From Nonlabens sp. (GTDB lineage Bacteria > Bacteroidota > Bacteroidia > Flavobacteriales > Flavobacteriaceae), in NCBI GenBank assembly GCA_020630715.1, contig JAHDIQ010000010.1:1-59038 (forward strand): a DNA stretch of 59,038 nt. Reading direction: 5' to 3'. The notes beneath the pieces are model-generated. The model had not been told where the DNA came from. It ran no database searches and worked only from the letters and a program-made list of their open reading frames with translations. Made by a program: the position numbers and the translations under genes. This document shows positions 20,403 through 33,100 of the stretch, piece after piece; the first letter of the stretch is position 1; each line of letters begins with the position of its first letter.

Positions 20403-21395
20403 ATGGCAATATTAAATTTCCAAAAGCCGGATAAAGTAATCATGATTGATTCTACTGATTTTGAAGGTAAGTTTGAATTCAGACCTTTAGAACCAGGTTA
20501 TGGTCTTACAGTGGGGAATGCTCTACGTAGAGTATTATTATCTTCTTTAGAAGGTTTTGCAATTACTTCTATTCGCGTAGAAGGAGTTGACCATGAGTTT
20601 TCTACCATCAAAGGTGTTGTAGAAGATGTAACAGAAATGATACTTAACTTCAAGCAAGTACGTTTTAGACGTCAAATTGATGAAGTAGATAGTGAAGTAG
20701 TAAACGTATCTTTCTCTGGAAAGAGTGCTTTTACCGCTGGAGACATGCAAAAATACATTTCGGGTTTCCAAGTATTGAATCCGGAATTAGTAATCTGTAA
20801 TACAGAGTCTGATATCAACATCAATCTTGAGCTAACCATTGAAAAAGGAAGAGGTTATGTTCCTGCAGAAGAGAATAAGAATAGCAACGCTGCGATAGGT
20901 ACTATTGCAATAGATTCTATTTTTACTCCTATAAAAAATGTTAAGTATAGTATTGAAAATTACCGTGTAGAGCAAAAAACTGATTATGAAAAATTAGTTT
21001 TTGAAATCTCAACTGATGGTAGTATTCATCCTAAACTTGCATTGACTGAAGCTGCTAAAACATTAATCCATCACTTCATGCTATTTAGTGATGAGCGTAT
21101 TACTTTAGAAGCAGATGAGATTGCACAAACTGAAACTTATGACGAAGAAAGTCTTCACATGAGACAGTTGCTTAAGACTAAACTTGTAGACATGGAACTA
21201 TCCGTGCGTGCATTGAATTGTCTTAAAGCTGCAGAGGTAGAAACTTTAGGAGACTTAGTTTCTTATAATAAGAATGATCTAATGAAATTTAGAAACTTCG
21301 GTAAGAAGTCCTTAACAGAGCTAGAGGAACTAGTGAATGTGAAAGGTCTAAATTTCGGTATGGATTTATCAAAATATAAACTTGACCGTGACTAG
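20403..21395 (+). CDS. rpoA: DNA-directed RNA polymerase subunit alpha
   Basis: 330 residues. N-terminal assembly domain (about 1-230, with [20 protein letters not shown]) dimerises and scaffolds beta and beta'. The C-terminal domain (about 250-330: [20 protein letters not shown] and [13 protein letters not shown]) contacts DNA and activators. Complete, between rpsD and rplQ as usual. Confidence 0.98.
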   Translation: MAILNFQKPDKVIMIDSTDFEGKFEFRPLEPGYGLTVGNALRRVLLSSLEGFAITSIRVEGVDHEFSTIKGVVEDVTEMILNFKQVRFRRQIDEVDSEVVNVSFSGKSAFTAGDMQKYISGFQVLNPELVICNTESDININLELTIEKGRGYVPAEENKNSNAAIGTIAIDSIFTPIKNVKYSIENYRVEQKTDYEKLVFEISTDGSIHPKLALTEAAKTLIHHFMLFSDERITLEADEIAQTETYDEESLHMRQLLKTKLVDMELSVRALNCLKAAEVETLGDLVSYNKNDLMKFRNFGKKSLTELEELVNVKGLNFGMDLSKYKLDRD

Positions 21396-21421
21396 ATTTA
21401 TCTAGTTCAAAAAATATAACA

Positions 21422-21892
21422 ATGAGACACGGAAAGAAATTTAATCATTTAGGTAGAAAAACAGCTCACCGTAAGGCGATGCTTGCAAATATGGCTTGTT
21501 CTCTTATTGAGCACAAACGTATCAACACTACCGTTGCAAAGGCAAAAGCTGTTAAGCAGTTTGTAGAGCCGCTAATAACAAAATCTAAAGAAGATACTAC
21601 TCATAATAGACGTCAGGTATTCTCTAAATTAAGAAGTAAAGAAGCTGTAACAGAATTGTTCAGAGAAGTTTCTTCTAAAGTAGGAGACCGTCCAGGTGGT
21701 TACACTAGAATTATCAAATTAGGTAATCGTCTAGGAGATAACGCTGATATGGCGATGATAGAGCTAGTAGATTTTAATGAATTGTACAATGCTAATGGAA
21801 CTAAGAAGAAAACAACTCGTCGTAGTAGACGTGGTGGAAGTAAATCTTCTGATACTCCTGTTGCACCAGTAGCGACTAATGAAGAAGAGTAA
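21422..21892 (+). CDS. rplQ: 50S ribosomal protein L17
   Basis: 156 residues. The conserved L17 core ([20 protein letters not shown] ... [22 protein letters not shown] in parts) fills about 120 residues. Beyond it is a low-complexity tail rich in Lys/Arg then Ser, Pro and Glu ([17 protein letters not shown], ending NEEE), a common extension in Bacteroidota. Last gene of the superoperon, followed by a strong terminator. Confidence 0.97.
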   Translation: MRHGKKFNHLGRKTAHRKAMLANMACSLIEHKRINTTVAKAKAVKQFVEPLITKSKEDTTHNRRQVFSKLRSKEAVTELFREVSSKVGDRPGGYTRIIKLGNRLGDNADMAMIELVDFNELYNANGTKKKTTRRSRRGGSKSSDTPVAPVATNEEE

Positions 21893-21913
21893 AATCTTTA
21901 ACAAGATGTAGAT

Positions 21914-21950
21914 AAAAGGATCAATGCAGGCGCATTGATCCTTTTTTTTT
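21914..21950 (+). terminator. Terminator of the ribosomal superoperon
   Basis: Perfect 14-bp stem: AAAAGGATCAATGC (21914-21927), loop AGGC, reverse complement to 21945, then a run of T to 21950. Lies 22 bases after the rplQ stop. Confidence 0.9.
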
Positions 21951-21954
21951 GAAT

Positions 21955-21962
21955 TATTTTTG
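21955..21962 (+). promoter_or_regulatory. Possible -7 box for carA-eno
   Basis: TATTTTTG fits the TAnnTTTG box of Bacteroidota and lies 18 bases before the carA start. A TTG at 21935-21937 gives a 17-base spacer, two short of the ideal, and overlaps the terminator stem. Plausible but not strong. Confidence 0.4.
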
Positions 21963-21979
21963 ATAAACTCAAATGGAGT

Positions 21980-24381
<2,402 letters not shown>

Positions 24382-24407
24382 ATTATAGGTAATACTATTT
24401 TTTTAGA

Positions 24408-24429
24408 TCACGCTTTCGCGAAAGCGTGA
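24408..24429. repeat. Dispersed palindrome copy (22 bp perfect)
   Basis: TCACGCTTTCG followed by its exact reverse complement, 27 bases after the eno stop. Contains the 14-mer core repeated through the window. No T run follows, so terminator activity is less likely than for the separate hairpin at 24456. Confidence 0.85.
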
Positions 24430-24455
24430 CCCGAAAAAGCTATATTACTACACCT

Positions 24456-24497
24456 TAAAAAAAGCGTTTTTATAGACCTCTATAGAAGCGCTTTTTT
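24456..24497 (+). terminator. Likely terminator of carA-eno
   Basis: An imperfect hairpin: an A-run with AAGCG and a TATAG arm pair with CTATAG and GCGCTTTTTT, with a bulge, ending in six T. Follows the eno stop and the palindrome. Confidence 0.6.
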
Positions 24498-24639
24498 AGG
24501 TTTAAAACTCAAAGTAGGATTTTTATTAAAGATTATTCCTAAATTATCTTAATACGGTGAAATATTGTAGTTAGGTTAACTGTTAATTAACGATTCGTGA
24601 TGTATTTTAGCATGAAACAATATAAATACTCAGAAAAAC

Positions 24640-25926
24640 ATGTCAGATAAGGCAATATTAGAAATTGACGGGAATAAATATGAATTTCCTATCATCACTG
24701 GTACAGAAAATGAAAAGGCGATAGATATAAAAGCCTTAAGAGGAGCAACAGGTGGAATCACCACCATTGATCCAGGATATAAGAATACAGGTAGCTGTGA
24801 AAGCGCGATCACATTCTTAAATGGTGAAGAAGGAATTCTAAGATACCGTGGTTATTCTATTGAAGAATTAGCAGATAAAGCAGATTTTCTAGAAGTAGCT
24901 TATTTGTTGATTTTTGGTGAGTTGCCTACGCAAGCACAACTTGATAAGTTTCATGGAGACATAAAAGCACATTCACATGTGGATGAAGATGTGAAGAAAA
25001 TCTTAGACGGTTTCCCTAAGAGTGCGCATCCTATGGGCGTACTATCTTCTTTAACCAGTGCATTAATTGCTTTTAATCCATCATCTGTTAATACAGATAG
25101 TGAAGAAGACATGTATCAAGCAATTGTGAAAATAATGGGTAAATTCCCAGTATTAGTAGCATGGGCTTTACGTAAACGTGAAGGACAACCACTAGATTAT
25201 GGTGATGATAGTTTAGGTTATGTAGACAACATCCTAAAAATGATGTTTAAAAAACCTAATGCTGATTATGTTGTTGATCCTGTAGTTTCAAATGCTTTAG
25301 ATAAATTATTAATCCTGCATGCAGATCATGAGCAAAATTGCTCCACGTCTACTGTACGCATTGTAGGTTCATCACATGCCGGACTTTTTGCAAGTCTAAG
25401 CGCTGGAATAAATGCATTATGGGGACCACTCCATGGCGGTGCAAATCAGGCAGTACTAGAAATGCTTGAAGCTATTAAAGAGGATGGTGGTGATACTAAA
25501 AGGTATATGGCAAAGGCCAAGGATAAAAATGATCCGTTCCGTTTAATGGGCTTCGGTCATAGAGTGTATAAAAACTTTGATCCACGTGCTAAGATTATTA
25601 AAGTAGCCGCAGATGAAGTGCTTAATGCTCTAGGCGTAGATGACCCTATTCTTGATATAGCAAAAGGATTAGAAAAAGAAGCGCTAGAAGATCCTTACTT
25701 TGTTGATCGTAAATTATATCCTAACGTAGATTTTTATTCAGGTATCATTTACCGTGCAATGGGTATTCCTGTAGAAATGTTTACAGTAATGTTTGCATTA
25801 GGACGTTTACCAGGATGGATTGCACAATGGAAAGAAATGCGCAACCGCAAAGAACCTATAGGTCGTCCACGTCAGGTGTACACAGGTGAAAATCACAGAG
25901 CGTTTAAAGCGGTTACAGAACGTTAA
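24640..25926 (+). CDS. gltA: Citrate synthase
   Basis: 428 residues, type II (hexameric, gram-negative-like) length. Joins oxaloacetate and acetyl-CoA to citrate at the entry of the TCA cycle. Catalytic histidines are visible in LWGPLHGGANQAV and GFGHRVYKNFDPRAK, with the aspartate in the later EDPYFVDRKLYPNVDFYSG region. The upstream gap (24498-24639) is AT-rich; I see a weak TATTTTAG box near 24602 but no matching -33. A strong terminator follows. Confidence 0.97.
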   Translation: MSDKAILEIDGNKYEFPIITGTENEKAIDIKALRGATGGITTIDPGYKNTGSCESAITFLNGEEGILRYRGYSIEELADKADFLEVAYLLIFGELPTQAQLDKFHGDIKAHSHVDEDVKKILDGFPKSAHPMGVLSSLTSALIAFNPSSVNTDSEEDMYQAIVKIMGKFPVLVAWALRKREGQPLDYGDDSLGYVDNILKMMFKKPNADYVVDPVVSNALDKLLILHADHEQNCSTSTVRIVGSSHAGLFASLSAGINALWGPLHGGANQAVLEMLEAIKEDGGDTKRYMAKAKDKNDPFRLMGFGHRVYKNFDPRAKIIKVAADEVLNALGVDDPILDIAKGLEKEALEDPYFVDRKLYPNVDFYSGIIYRAMGIPVEMFTVMFALGRLPGWIAQWKEMRNRKEPIGRPRQVYTGENHRAFKAVTER

Positions 25927-25945
25927 TAAAACAATAGTTTTCAAT

Positions 25946-25977
25946 AAAAAACCTCACTATCACAGTGAGGTTTTTTT
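25946..25977 (+). terminator. Terminator after gltA
   Basis: Perfect 13-bp stem AAAAAACCTCACT (25946-25958), loop ATCAC, reverse complement, T run. The next gene starts 14 bases later, so its promoter probably overlaps this region or lies inside gltA. Confidence 0.88.
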
Positions 25978-25990
25978 ATAACTTTGAAGT

Positions 25991-26905
25991 ATGAAGTCAC
26001 TAAAATTAAATCTACATAATGAGACCTCACGTTTACGTGCAGTCATTATAGGAACAGCGACTAGTAATGGTGCTATCCCAAAACTAGAAGAGGCTTATGA
26101 TCCAAAATCTAGAAAACATATAGCTGCTGGAACCTATCCTAAAAATGAGGATATGATTCTAGAGATGGCTCATCTAGCGGCGGCATTAGTTAAGCATGAT
26201 GTAGATGTATATCAGCCGGTTCAGATTCAGGATTATAACCAGATTTTTACTCGCGATATAGGTTTTGTAATAGGTGACACTTTTGTAAGATCTAATATTT
26301 TACCAGATCGTGAGCAGGAAATTGTAGCCATTAAACACATTCTAGATAAAATGCATAATGTGATTAAACCACCAGAAGAAGTTCATATAGAAGGTGGCGA
26401 TGTCATGCTACATAATGATTATATACTAGTAGGAACTTATAGAGGCGATGATTATCCGGATTATATAACTGCAAGAACTAATGCAGTTGCGGTTCAATGG
26501 TTACAAGAAAAATTCCCTAGCAAAAAAGTAAAAAGTTTTAACCTAAGAAAGAACAACTTAGATCCTTATGAAAATGCATTACACTTAGATTGTTGCTTTC
26601 AGCCTGTAGGAACTGATAAATGTATTATTCATAAAAATGGATTTCTAGAGGAAGAAGAATATCAATGGTTAGTCGATCGATTTGGTAGTGATAATTGTTT
26701 TGAAATTACTAAGGAAGAAATGTATCACATGAATTCTAATATTTTCTCTATCGCACCAGATGTTGTTATTTCAGAGCGTGGTTTTACCAGATTAAATGAC
26801 TGGTTACGCAGTCATCATATTACTGTAGAGGAAATTCCGTATTCAGAAATAGCAAAGCAAGAAGGTCTATTAAGATGTTCTACACTACCATTAATTAGAG
26901 ATTAA
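25991..26905 (+). CDS. Amidinotransferase-fold hydrolase (arginine/dimethylarginine type)
   Basis: 304 residues of the guanidino-group-modifying superfamily (arginine deiminase, dimethylarginine hydrolase, amidinotransferase). Motifs: FTRDIGFVIGD, EGGDVM, HLDCCFQPVG and, near the end, the nucleophile cysteine in RCSTLPLIRD. These give the Cys/His/acidic catalytic set of the family. Likely acts on a guanidino compound such as arginine or a methylated arginine; the exact substrate cannot be read. Next to a second, CtlX-like member 44 bases downstream, suggesting a shared pathway. Confidence 0.82.
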   Translation: MKSLKLNLHNETSRLRAVIIGTATSNGAIPKLEEAYDPKSRKHIAAGTYPKNEDMILEMAHLAAALVKHDVDVYQPVQIQDYNQIFTRDIGFVIGDTFVRSNILPDREQEIVAIKHILDKMHNVIKPPEEVHIEGGDVMLHNDYILVGTYRGDDYPDYITARTNAVAVQWLQEKFPSKKVKSFNLRKNNLDPYENALHLDCCFQPVGTDKCIIHKNGFLEEEEYQWLVDRFGSDNCFEITKEEMYHMNSNIFSIAPDVVISERGFTRLNDWLRSHHITVEEIPYSEIAKQEGLLRCSTLPLIRD

Positions 26906-26916
26906 TTTATGAAATT

Positions 26917-26932
26917 CGCTTTCGCGAAAGCG
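26917..26932. repeat. Dispersed palindrome copy before ctlX
   Basis: CGCTTTCGCGAAAGCG, perfect over 16 bp, lying in the 29-44 base gap between the two hydrolase genes and just upstream of the ctlX start, where it could form an mRNA hairpin close to the ribosome landing site. Confidence 0.85.
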
Positions 26933-26949
26933 TAATGATATTATCCCAG

Positions 26950-27891
26950 ATGAAACAAATTACAGATACCGTTTTTATGGTGCGTCCTACACAGTTTAGA
27001 TTAAATGAACAAACTGCAGTAAATAATTATTATCAAGATACTGATGCAGATGAGCGTATTAAAAATAGTACCGCAAATGAAAAAGCACAGGCAGAGTTTG
27101 ATGCGTTTGCAACTGCATTAAAGGATGCTGGAATTAATGTGATTATTTTTAATGACGATGATGAGCACGATACGCCTGATTCTATATTTCCTAATAACTG
27201 GATTTCTACTCATGAGAATGGTGATGTAGCCTTATATCCTATGTTTGCCGTAAATCGTAGACTAGAACGCAGGCCTGAGGTGCTGGATCAATTAGAAAAA
27301 GATGGTTTTTACATTGAAAATATCATAGACTATACTGGTGCCGAGGATCAAGATGTATTTCTAGAAGGTACTGGTAGTTTACTGTTAGATCGTGTTAATC
27401 GTAAAGCTTACTGCTGTTTATCACCGCGTGCTCACGAAGAATTGTTTATTGAATTTTGCGAGGATTTTGAATTTACACCAGTGGTGTTTACAGCATACCA
27501 ATCTGTAGATGGTGAACGATTGCCTATCTATCATACTAACGTGATGATGGCACTAGGTGAAAATTATGCGGTGATATGCCTAGATAGCATTGATGATAAA
27601 TCAGAGCGTAAAAATGTGTTGAAACATCTTAAAGATGATGGCAAGGAAGTGATCACTATTACAGAGGCACAGGTAAATGCCTTTGCTGGTAATATGATGC
27701 AAGTACATAACGCATCAGGAGATCGTATTCTGGTGATGAGCGATCAGGCTTATCAATCACTTACTAGCGATCAGATTAAAAAATTAAAAGCTTACAATCA
27801 GATTTTACATCCATCTATTGAGATGATTGAAACCCTAGGTGGTGGATCAGTACGATGCATGATGGCCGAGGTTTTTCTGCCTAGAACGTAG
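26950..27891 (+). CDS. ctlX: Citrulline/arginine-type hydrolase, CtlX family
   Basis: 313 residues from ATG 26950 (MKQITDTVFMVRPTQFRLNE), chosen since the family starts this way; an in-frame ATG at 26935 directly behind the palindrome would add five residues. Motifs: TPDSIFPNNWIS, FLEGTGSLLLDR, IYHTNVMMALG and the terminal catalytic cysteine in GGGSVRCMMAEVFLP. CtlX was named for citrulline use in Francisella; members hydrolyse citrulline or related guanidino/ureido compounds. Its stop abuts the stop of the convergent CpeT-like gene with no bases between. Confidence 0.85.
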   Translation: MKQITDTVFMVRPTQFRLNEQTAVNNYYQDTDADERIKNSTANEKAQAEFDAFATALKDAGINVIIFNDDDEHDTPDSIFPNNWISTHENGDVALYPMFAVNRRLERRPEVLDQLEKDGFYIENIIDYTGAEDQDVFLEGTGSLLLDRVNRKAYCCLSPRAHEELFIEFCEDFEFTPVVFTAYQSVDGERLPIYHTNVMMALGENYAVICLDSIDDKSERKNVLKHLKDDGKEVITITEAQVNAFAGNMMQVHNASGDRILVMSDQAYQSLTSDQIKKLKAYNQILHPSIEMIETLGGGSVRCMMAEVFLPRT

Positions 27892-28530
27892 TTACTTTAA
27901 TTTTCTGAGTGAACCTTTCATAAAAACATAACCTCCTTTTTCTGCACCCCAAACTTGATTTCCGTCTGCGTCATAACCACGATCCCATGAGATAATCTGA
28001 TTCTGGTTCATGATCACTAGACTAGAAGCAAAACTAGCGCCTCTTAAACTACTAGAGCAGGTGTTTTTTCCGGTACTACCACGGTATTCATTAGGTCCAG
28101 TTTTCTTTAAAATCACTTCACAACCTTTACGGATTTCTAGATCAGTAGGTAATAAGTTTTTAAAAGCTTCAGGATTTTTGTATTTGCCATAAAATTCTTG
28201 TTCATCTGGTATGGTATACACTTCACTGGCGATTTCATTTTCATTTATTCTAGTTAATCGGTACATGCGTACTCGATATGGTTTGTCTTTTCTAGATGCT
28301 AGTGCTTGTTCTACATATAACCACTTGTCTTTACTAGATTCCCAGACTGGATGCATTTCAAGTGAAATATTATAATAGGTAGAGTCTTGCGAGGCCTGTA
28401 AACTACTATCATAGCTACCTTGCATCATTTGATACACGTTCTCTAGTTCTGGATCTTTTTCAACGATCTTTTGTTCCGTGGCACAAGCCACGAGTAGCGT
28501 TAATGCTATTGCGGTTAGTAGGTATTTCAT
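27892..28530 (-). CDS. CpcT/CpeT-like lipoprotein
   Basis: 212 residues. Lipobox LLVACAT gives a lipoprotein. The mature part has the CpcT/CpeT pattern: MMQGSYDSS, WLYVEQAL, PYRVRMYRL, a GCEVILKK strand, and SWDRGYDADGNQVWGAEKGG near the end. In cyanobacteria this fold attaches bilins to phycobiliproteins; in heterotrophic Bacteroidota, which lack them, a lipid-anchored version must do something else, perhaps bind a small hydrophobic ligand. Convergent with ctlX, stop codons abutting. Confidence 0.75.
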   Translation of the reverse strand: MKYLLTAIALTLLVACATEQKIVEKDPELENVYQMMQGSYDSSLQASQDSTYYNISLEMHPVWESSKDKWLYVEQALASRKDKPYRVRMYRLTRINENEIASEVYTIPDEQEFYGKYKNPEAFKNLLPTDLEIRKGCEVILKKTGPNEYRGSTGKNTCSSSLRGASFASSLVIMNQNQIISWDRGYDADGNQVWGAEKGGYVFMKGSLRKLK

Positions 28531-28604
28531 CATTTGCTTTTGCTGTTCAATTTAATGAAAATTAATGCATCAAACGATAAACAAAGGGATAATTCCTACA
28601 TTAA

Positions 28605-30035
28605 TTAATTCCCAGTCGCGATATGTCTTATCATTCCTGCAAAAATAAAATAGTGAAATGGCAACATACTGTACCAGTACAATCGTCCCCAAATACCTCG
28701 TGGTCTAAACGTTGCTGTTTGATGTACTACGCCTTCATCATCTATTTCAAATTCTAGCCAGGCTTCACCAGGTACTTTCATTTCGGCAAAAAGCAGTAGC
28801 CGTTTCTCATCCTTATCTGCTACTAATACTCGCCAGAAGTCTAATGAATCACCGGCATAAATCTTATCTGCATTAGTACGACCACGACGCAAGCCTACAC
28901 CGCCAAAAAGTTTATCCACATAACCTCGTATTTTCCATAAGAACGTGGCGTAGTAATAACCATTTTTTCCACCTATGGACCAGATGCGTTCTAGTGCTTC
29001 TTCTGGATTTGAGCTTTGTAGTTTTTGCGCGTCTTTAAGACAGCCATAGCTAGGTACTTGTTTATATTTATTAAGATTGCGTTTAAAAAATCGACCACTT
29101 ACCATACTGTCTTTCCAGCTACTGGCTACTTGATTTTGTTCAATTTTACTAAAAGCCATTTCTAGCGCTTCCTCATAAGTATACAATTCTATTCCTAATC
29201 TTGCGCCTAAATCATTCTCTCGTGCTACTACTTCTACAGCCATACTGTTGACTAGGTTTTGTGCCAGTTTATAAGAGGTACTGGTTACAAAATAAAGCCA
29301 ATAAGAACTCAACTTAGGTGTCATGACGGGAACGGTAAAAATGTATAATTTGATTTTACGCATTCGCGCATAACGCAACATCATGTCTTTATAAGTAAGC
29401 ACATCTTTTCCACCTATGTCGTAACTGTGATCATAACAATCTTCACGACCTAAAACACCTGTTAAGTAGCTCATAACATTGCGTATGGCAATAGGATGCG
29501 TTTTTGTATTTACCCATTTAGGTGTGATCATCACAGGTAGTTTCTCACATAAATCTCTTACGATTTCAAAGGACGAACTTCCGCTACCTACTATGATTCC
29601 AGCTCGTAGCACCGTAAGTGCACAATCTGCCTGATAAAGTAGTTCTTCAACACGCTTTCGCGAAAGCAAATGTTTACTCAACTTATCTTCATTCACGATC
29701 CCTGATAGGTAGATGATTTGCTTACATGATGTTTTATTGATGAGACTCACAAAATTTGTAGCACTTTCTGCCTCTAGACTATCAAAGCTTTCTGTACTGC
29801 TACTCATAGAATGAATCAGGTAGTAAGCGACATCGATATTTTGAGGTAGGTGAGTGGTGTCATAGATTTTTAAGAAGTCTATCTCCACAATCTCTATTTG
29901 CTCCTTAATCTCATCTGGTATGGATAATCGCGATGCACTGCGCACAGCACAAATTACTTCATGATCTTGCTTTAACAACTCATAAAGTAATCGTACGCCT
30001 ATATAACCGTTTGCACCGGTAAGTAATACTCTCAT
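28605..30035 (-). CDS. SDR-family NAD(P)-binding protein with DUF2867 domain
   Basis: 476 residues. N-terminal Rossmann fold opens MRVLLTGANGYIGVRLLYEL, the nucleotide-binding glycine motif of extended SDRs (NAD-dependent epimerase/NmrA-like). The C-terminal third (from about residue 330; FWRVLVADKDEKRLLLFAEM, FRPRGIWGRLYWYSMLPFHY) is DUF2867. The last 25 residues are hydrophobic. Function unknown; some such proteins are annotated as NAD(P)H-binding epimerases. A palindrome copy at 29654-29667 is translated in frame as LSRKR, in a loop of the Rossmann domain. Confidence 0.78.
   Translation of the reverse strand: MRVLLTGANGYIGVRLLYELLKQDHEVICAVRSASRLSIPDEIKEQIEIVEIDFLKIYDTTHLPQNIDVAYYLIHSMSSSTESFDSLEAESATNFVSLINKTSCKQIIYLSGIVNEDKLSKHLLSRKRVEELLYQADCALTVLRAGIIVGSGSSSFEIVRDLCEKLPVMITPKWVNTKTHPIAIRNVMSYLTGVLGREDCYDHSYDIGGKDVLTYKDMMLRYARMRKIKLYIFTVPVMTPKLSSYWLYFVTSTSYKLAQNLVNSMAVEVVARENDLGARLGIELYTYEEALEMAFSKIEQNQVASSWKDSMVSGRFFKRNLNKYKQVPSYGCLKDAQKLQSSNPEEALERIWSIGGKNGYYYATFLWKIRGYVDKLFGGVGLRRGRTNADKIYAGDSLDFWRVLVADKDEKRLLLFAEMKVPGEAWLEFEIDDEGVVHQTATFRPRGIWGRLYWYSMLPFHYFIFAGMIRHIATGN
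29654..29667. repeat. Palindrome copy inside the SDR-DUF2867 gene
   Basis: Perfect 14-mer core, read in frame as LSRKR. Confidence 0.8.
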
Positions 30036-30086
30036 GTTTTAAAGATAGCTATGATTCCTGCAAGAGGTTTAAAGAACTATGTTAAA

Positions 30087-30116
30087 ACAAAAAACGCAGT
30101 CGTTATGACTGCGTTT
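30087..30116 (-). terminator. Terminator of the ABC-peptidase operon
   Basis: AAACGCAGTC (30092-30101), loop GTTAT, GACTGCGTTT to 30116. Read on the minus strand the hairpin is followed by TTTTTTGTTTT, the expected order for transcription coming from the M1-fusion gene, which ends at 30138. Confidence 0.82.
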
Positions 30117-30137
30117 ATATTCTTTAAGAAAGATGGC

Positions 30138-33100
30138 TTAATCAGATGTCTCAGATTTAGCTGAAGATTTCTTTGCAGAAACCTTCTTTCGATTGTCTCT
30201 CAAGTTTCTATCTATTAATTTATGGAATGGATCTATTCCAACTTCGATAGGTTTTTCTTTAACAATAACGTCATGAGTTGACGAAATATCTGTGACTTTT
30301 ATTTTCTCTAAATACAGTACATTTTCATTTCCTGTTTCAGGATCCTCTTCACCTAAAACGCCTATCTCTATATAATCTGCTAATGGTAATGAAGAGATGG
30401 TATCTTTTTCTTTAACATATAGCAGGCTGTCTTGCGCCGTATCGCTGTAATCTTTTTTACCTTTTTTATAGCTACGGTATTTGCTTATTTGAGCATCAAT
30501 ATTCACGAGGTAATCACCATTAGGTAATTCAGTATATGATGCTTCATCGATCTTGTTGTCGTATAAGGTTATGGTTTCAAACATATCTTTTACAAGATAT
30601 TGTAATGAATCAGGTGTTACTGCTTTTAGGTCTTCAACAAATTCTGTAGATACCGGATAAGGAGCATCTTTGAATTGATATTTCTGTGCAAAACGTTTGG
30701 CTACGCCATTGAATACGTCTTCACCTATATAGTCGCTCATTGCGTATAGAACTACAGATCCTTTACGATAATGAATATACTGTTGATTTTCATTATACAT
30801 AAGTGGTTGTTCTTTAATTGTTTCACTTGTACGACCAGTGAGGTACTGATCCATATTGTCTTTTAGGAAACGACGCATCTGATACTTTCCATAAACACGT
30901 TCTAGAACCTTAAGTGAGCTGTATTCTGACATGCTTTCTGAAAGTAGGGTCATACCTTTAGCTTTTGCACCTATTACTTGATGTGCCCACCATTGATGCG
31001 CAAGCTCATGTGCTGTAATAGCTAGTGAGTAATCTACAGCATCTTTATCTTCATCATCCACATCTGCAATGAATCCTACACCTTCACTAAAAGGAATTGT
31101 ATTTGCAAATGCCTGTGCAAATGATCCAAACTGTTTAGGGAATTCGATAATACGTGCCTGTCTATGCTGGTACGGCGTGTATGCAGTACCAAAATAGTCT
31201 AATCCTTCCTTTAATCCTGTCATCATACGATCTAGGTTATAAGTGTGATCTGGATGATGATAGATTTCTAGATTTATACCGTTGTGAACCTCGCGCTTTA
31301 CTGCATATTCACCGCTCATGAATGAATAAAAGTTGAGCATTTTACTATCCATTTTATAATGGAAGTATTTACGACCATTTTTTTCCCATTCTTTGATTAA
31401 ATATCCAGGTGCAATAGCAATCTGATCTGGAGAGGTACTTAACGTCGCCTCAAAGTCAATCCAGTCACTATAACCACCTATGTAATTATTATCTCTAACT
31501 CCAGGTTTGTTTGGGTCTGGTAAACGGTCTTTAGGTGGTAGATTGTACTTTTCACGCACTTGTTGATTACGTAATTCTAAACCATCATTGTAACCTATAG
31601 AAGGGAATAACTGTCCTTGGTTTACAAAGGTCCCATTACTAACAATAGGTGAGTTATTATCTAGAAAGCGATTAGGTTTATTTTCTGTTGTGAATTTAAA
31701 TTCTAAGGTGTCTCCTGGTTGTAGCGCTTTTTCAAATGCATACATACGATAATCATACTCCTCGTTATCGTACACGATTTCAGCCTTGCGATCTAGTACA
31801 ATTTCAGTTGGATAATTAGTTAGACTTACGTGTAATGTGTCAATGGATACACTGTCCTTGTTTACCATTAAAAAGGTCGCACCAGCTTTAAAGTCCTTTG
31901 TCTCAGGAAACATATCCATAAAAGTATTCACGGCAACAATTCTAGGTTGAGGTAGGCCATTAAATTTCCCTAAATCCTTTTCAAAACTAACACGTAATTC
32001 TTCACGTTCTTTTCCGCTCATGCGCTCATTCCAAACATTGTTCACCGTCCAGGAATAGCTACCTATAGCAATAAACCCTAGTAAGCAAAAAATGCCAGTG
32101 ATAAGAATAGGTTTTGAAAATCTCGCTTTGGCGAAAGCGAAACGTTCTTTAACGTTAGTGCCCATTCCACGCCTATAAAATACAATTGCAAGTAATAATA
32201 AAATGACACCAAATAATATCCAGTATGTTCTAAACGTAAAGTAACGTGGTAATGCAGAACCGTAACCCATAAAATCAGATGGGCTAGGATTTCCTCCAGA
32301 ATTAAATTGGAAAATGGCTTGATCTACACCTAAAGCATCCTGTAACGATGGAATTGCAACAGCGATAACTAATAAAAGTACAAGTCCTAGCCACTTGTTT
32401 TTAATTAAGGTGTGAATTAAAAGTGCTAGACATATCCATGGCACATATCGCCAGATATTGATGATAAACCCTTGGAATAAATAGATATCTAATTGAAAGT
32501 CAAAGAAGCCATTTAACGCTTGATAAATAATACCGCAAAGAATTAGTAAGACTTGAAATACCGCAACCATAATTACTAGAGCGATAAACTTAGAACCTAT
32601 AAATACCCAGTTTTGGGTAGGTGTTACATCTACGATCTGATGCAGATGAGCTGCTTTTGCCCGATCCATCAAAAATCCGGAATAGAGATGAATTAAAAGA
32701 TAGGTGAATAATAAGATGTAGGTGGATGGTTCGGCTAACATTACCCATGTTTTAGGTAATAATGACGTGCTATAGATCATCGATGAAAATGACATCATAA
32801 CAAATGTAAGCGTAACAGCGAGCACACCTATGATAATAAAAGGCCATCCTTTTAGAATATATGCAGTATCACTTTTTGCGATTTGCCACATCGTTTTTAA
32901 TCTACCTACAAAAGAGAAATCTTGAGTAGCTACTGGCATAATCACTTTCTCAACAGAACTGATGTTCTTCTTAACAATTCGTTTTCCAGATTTTTTAAAG
33001 AAACTCCAACTAGCGGCGTTTTGAGCAAAATTGAATTTGAAGATAACACCTAGTAAAACCAGTAGTGAAATCCCGCACCACAATAAACGATTATATAAAA

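Noticed and set aside
24612-24650. A 12-codon frame overlapping the gltA start (MKQYKYSEKHVR).
   Set aside because: Too short, no unusual codons tied to citrate synthase, and the overlap with the real start is easily by chance in AT-rich DNA.
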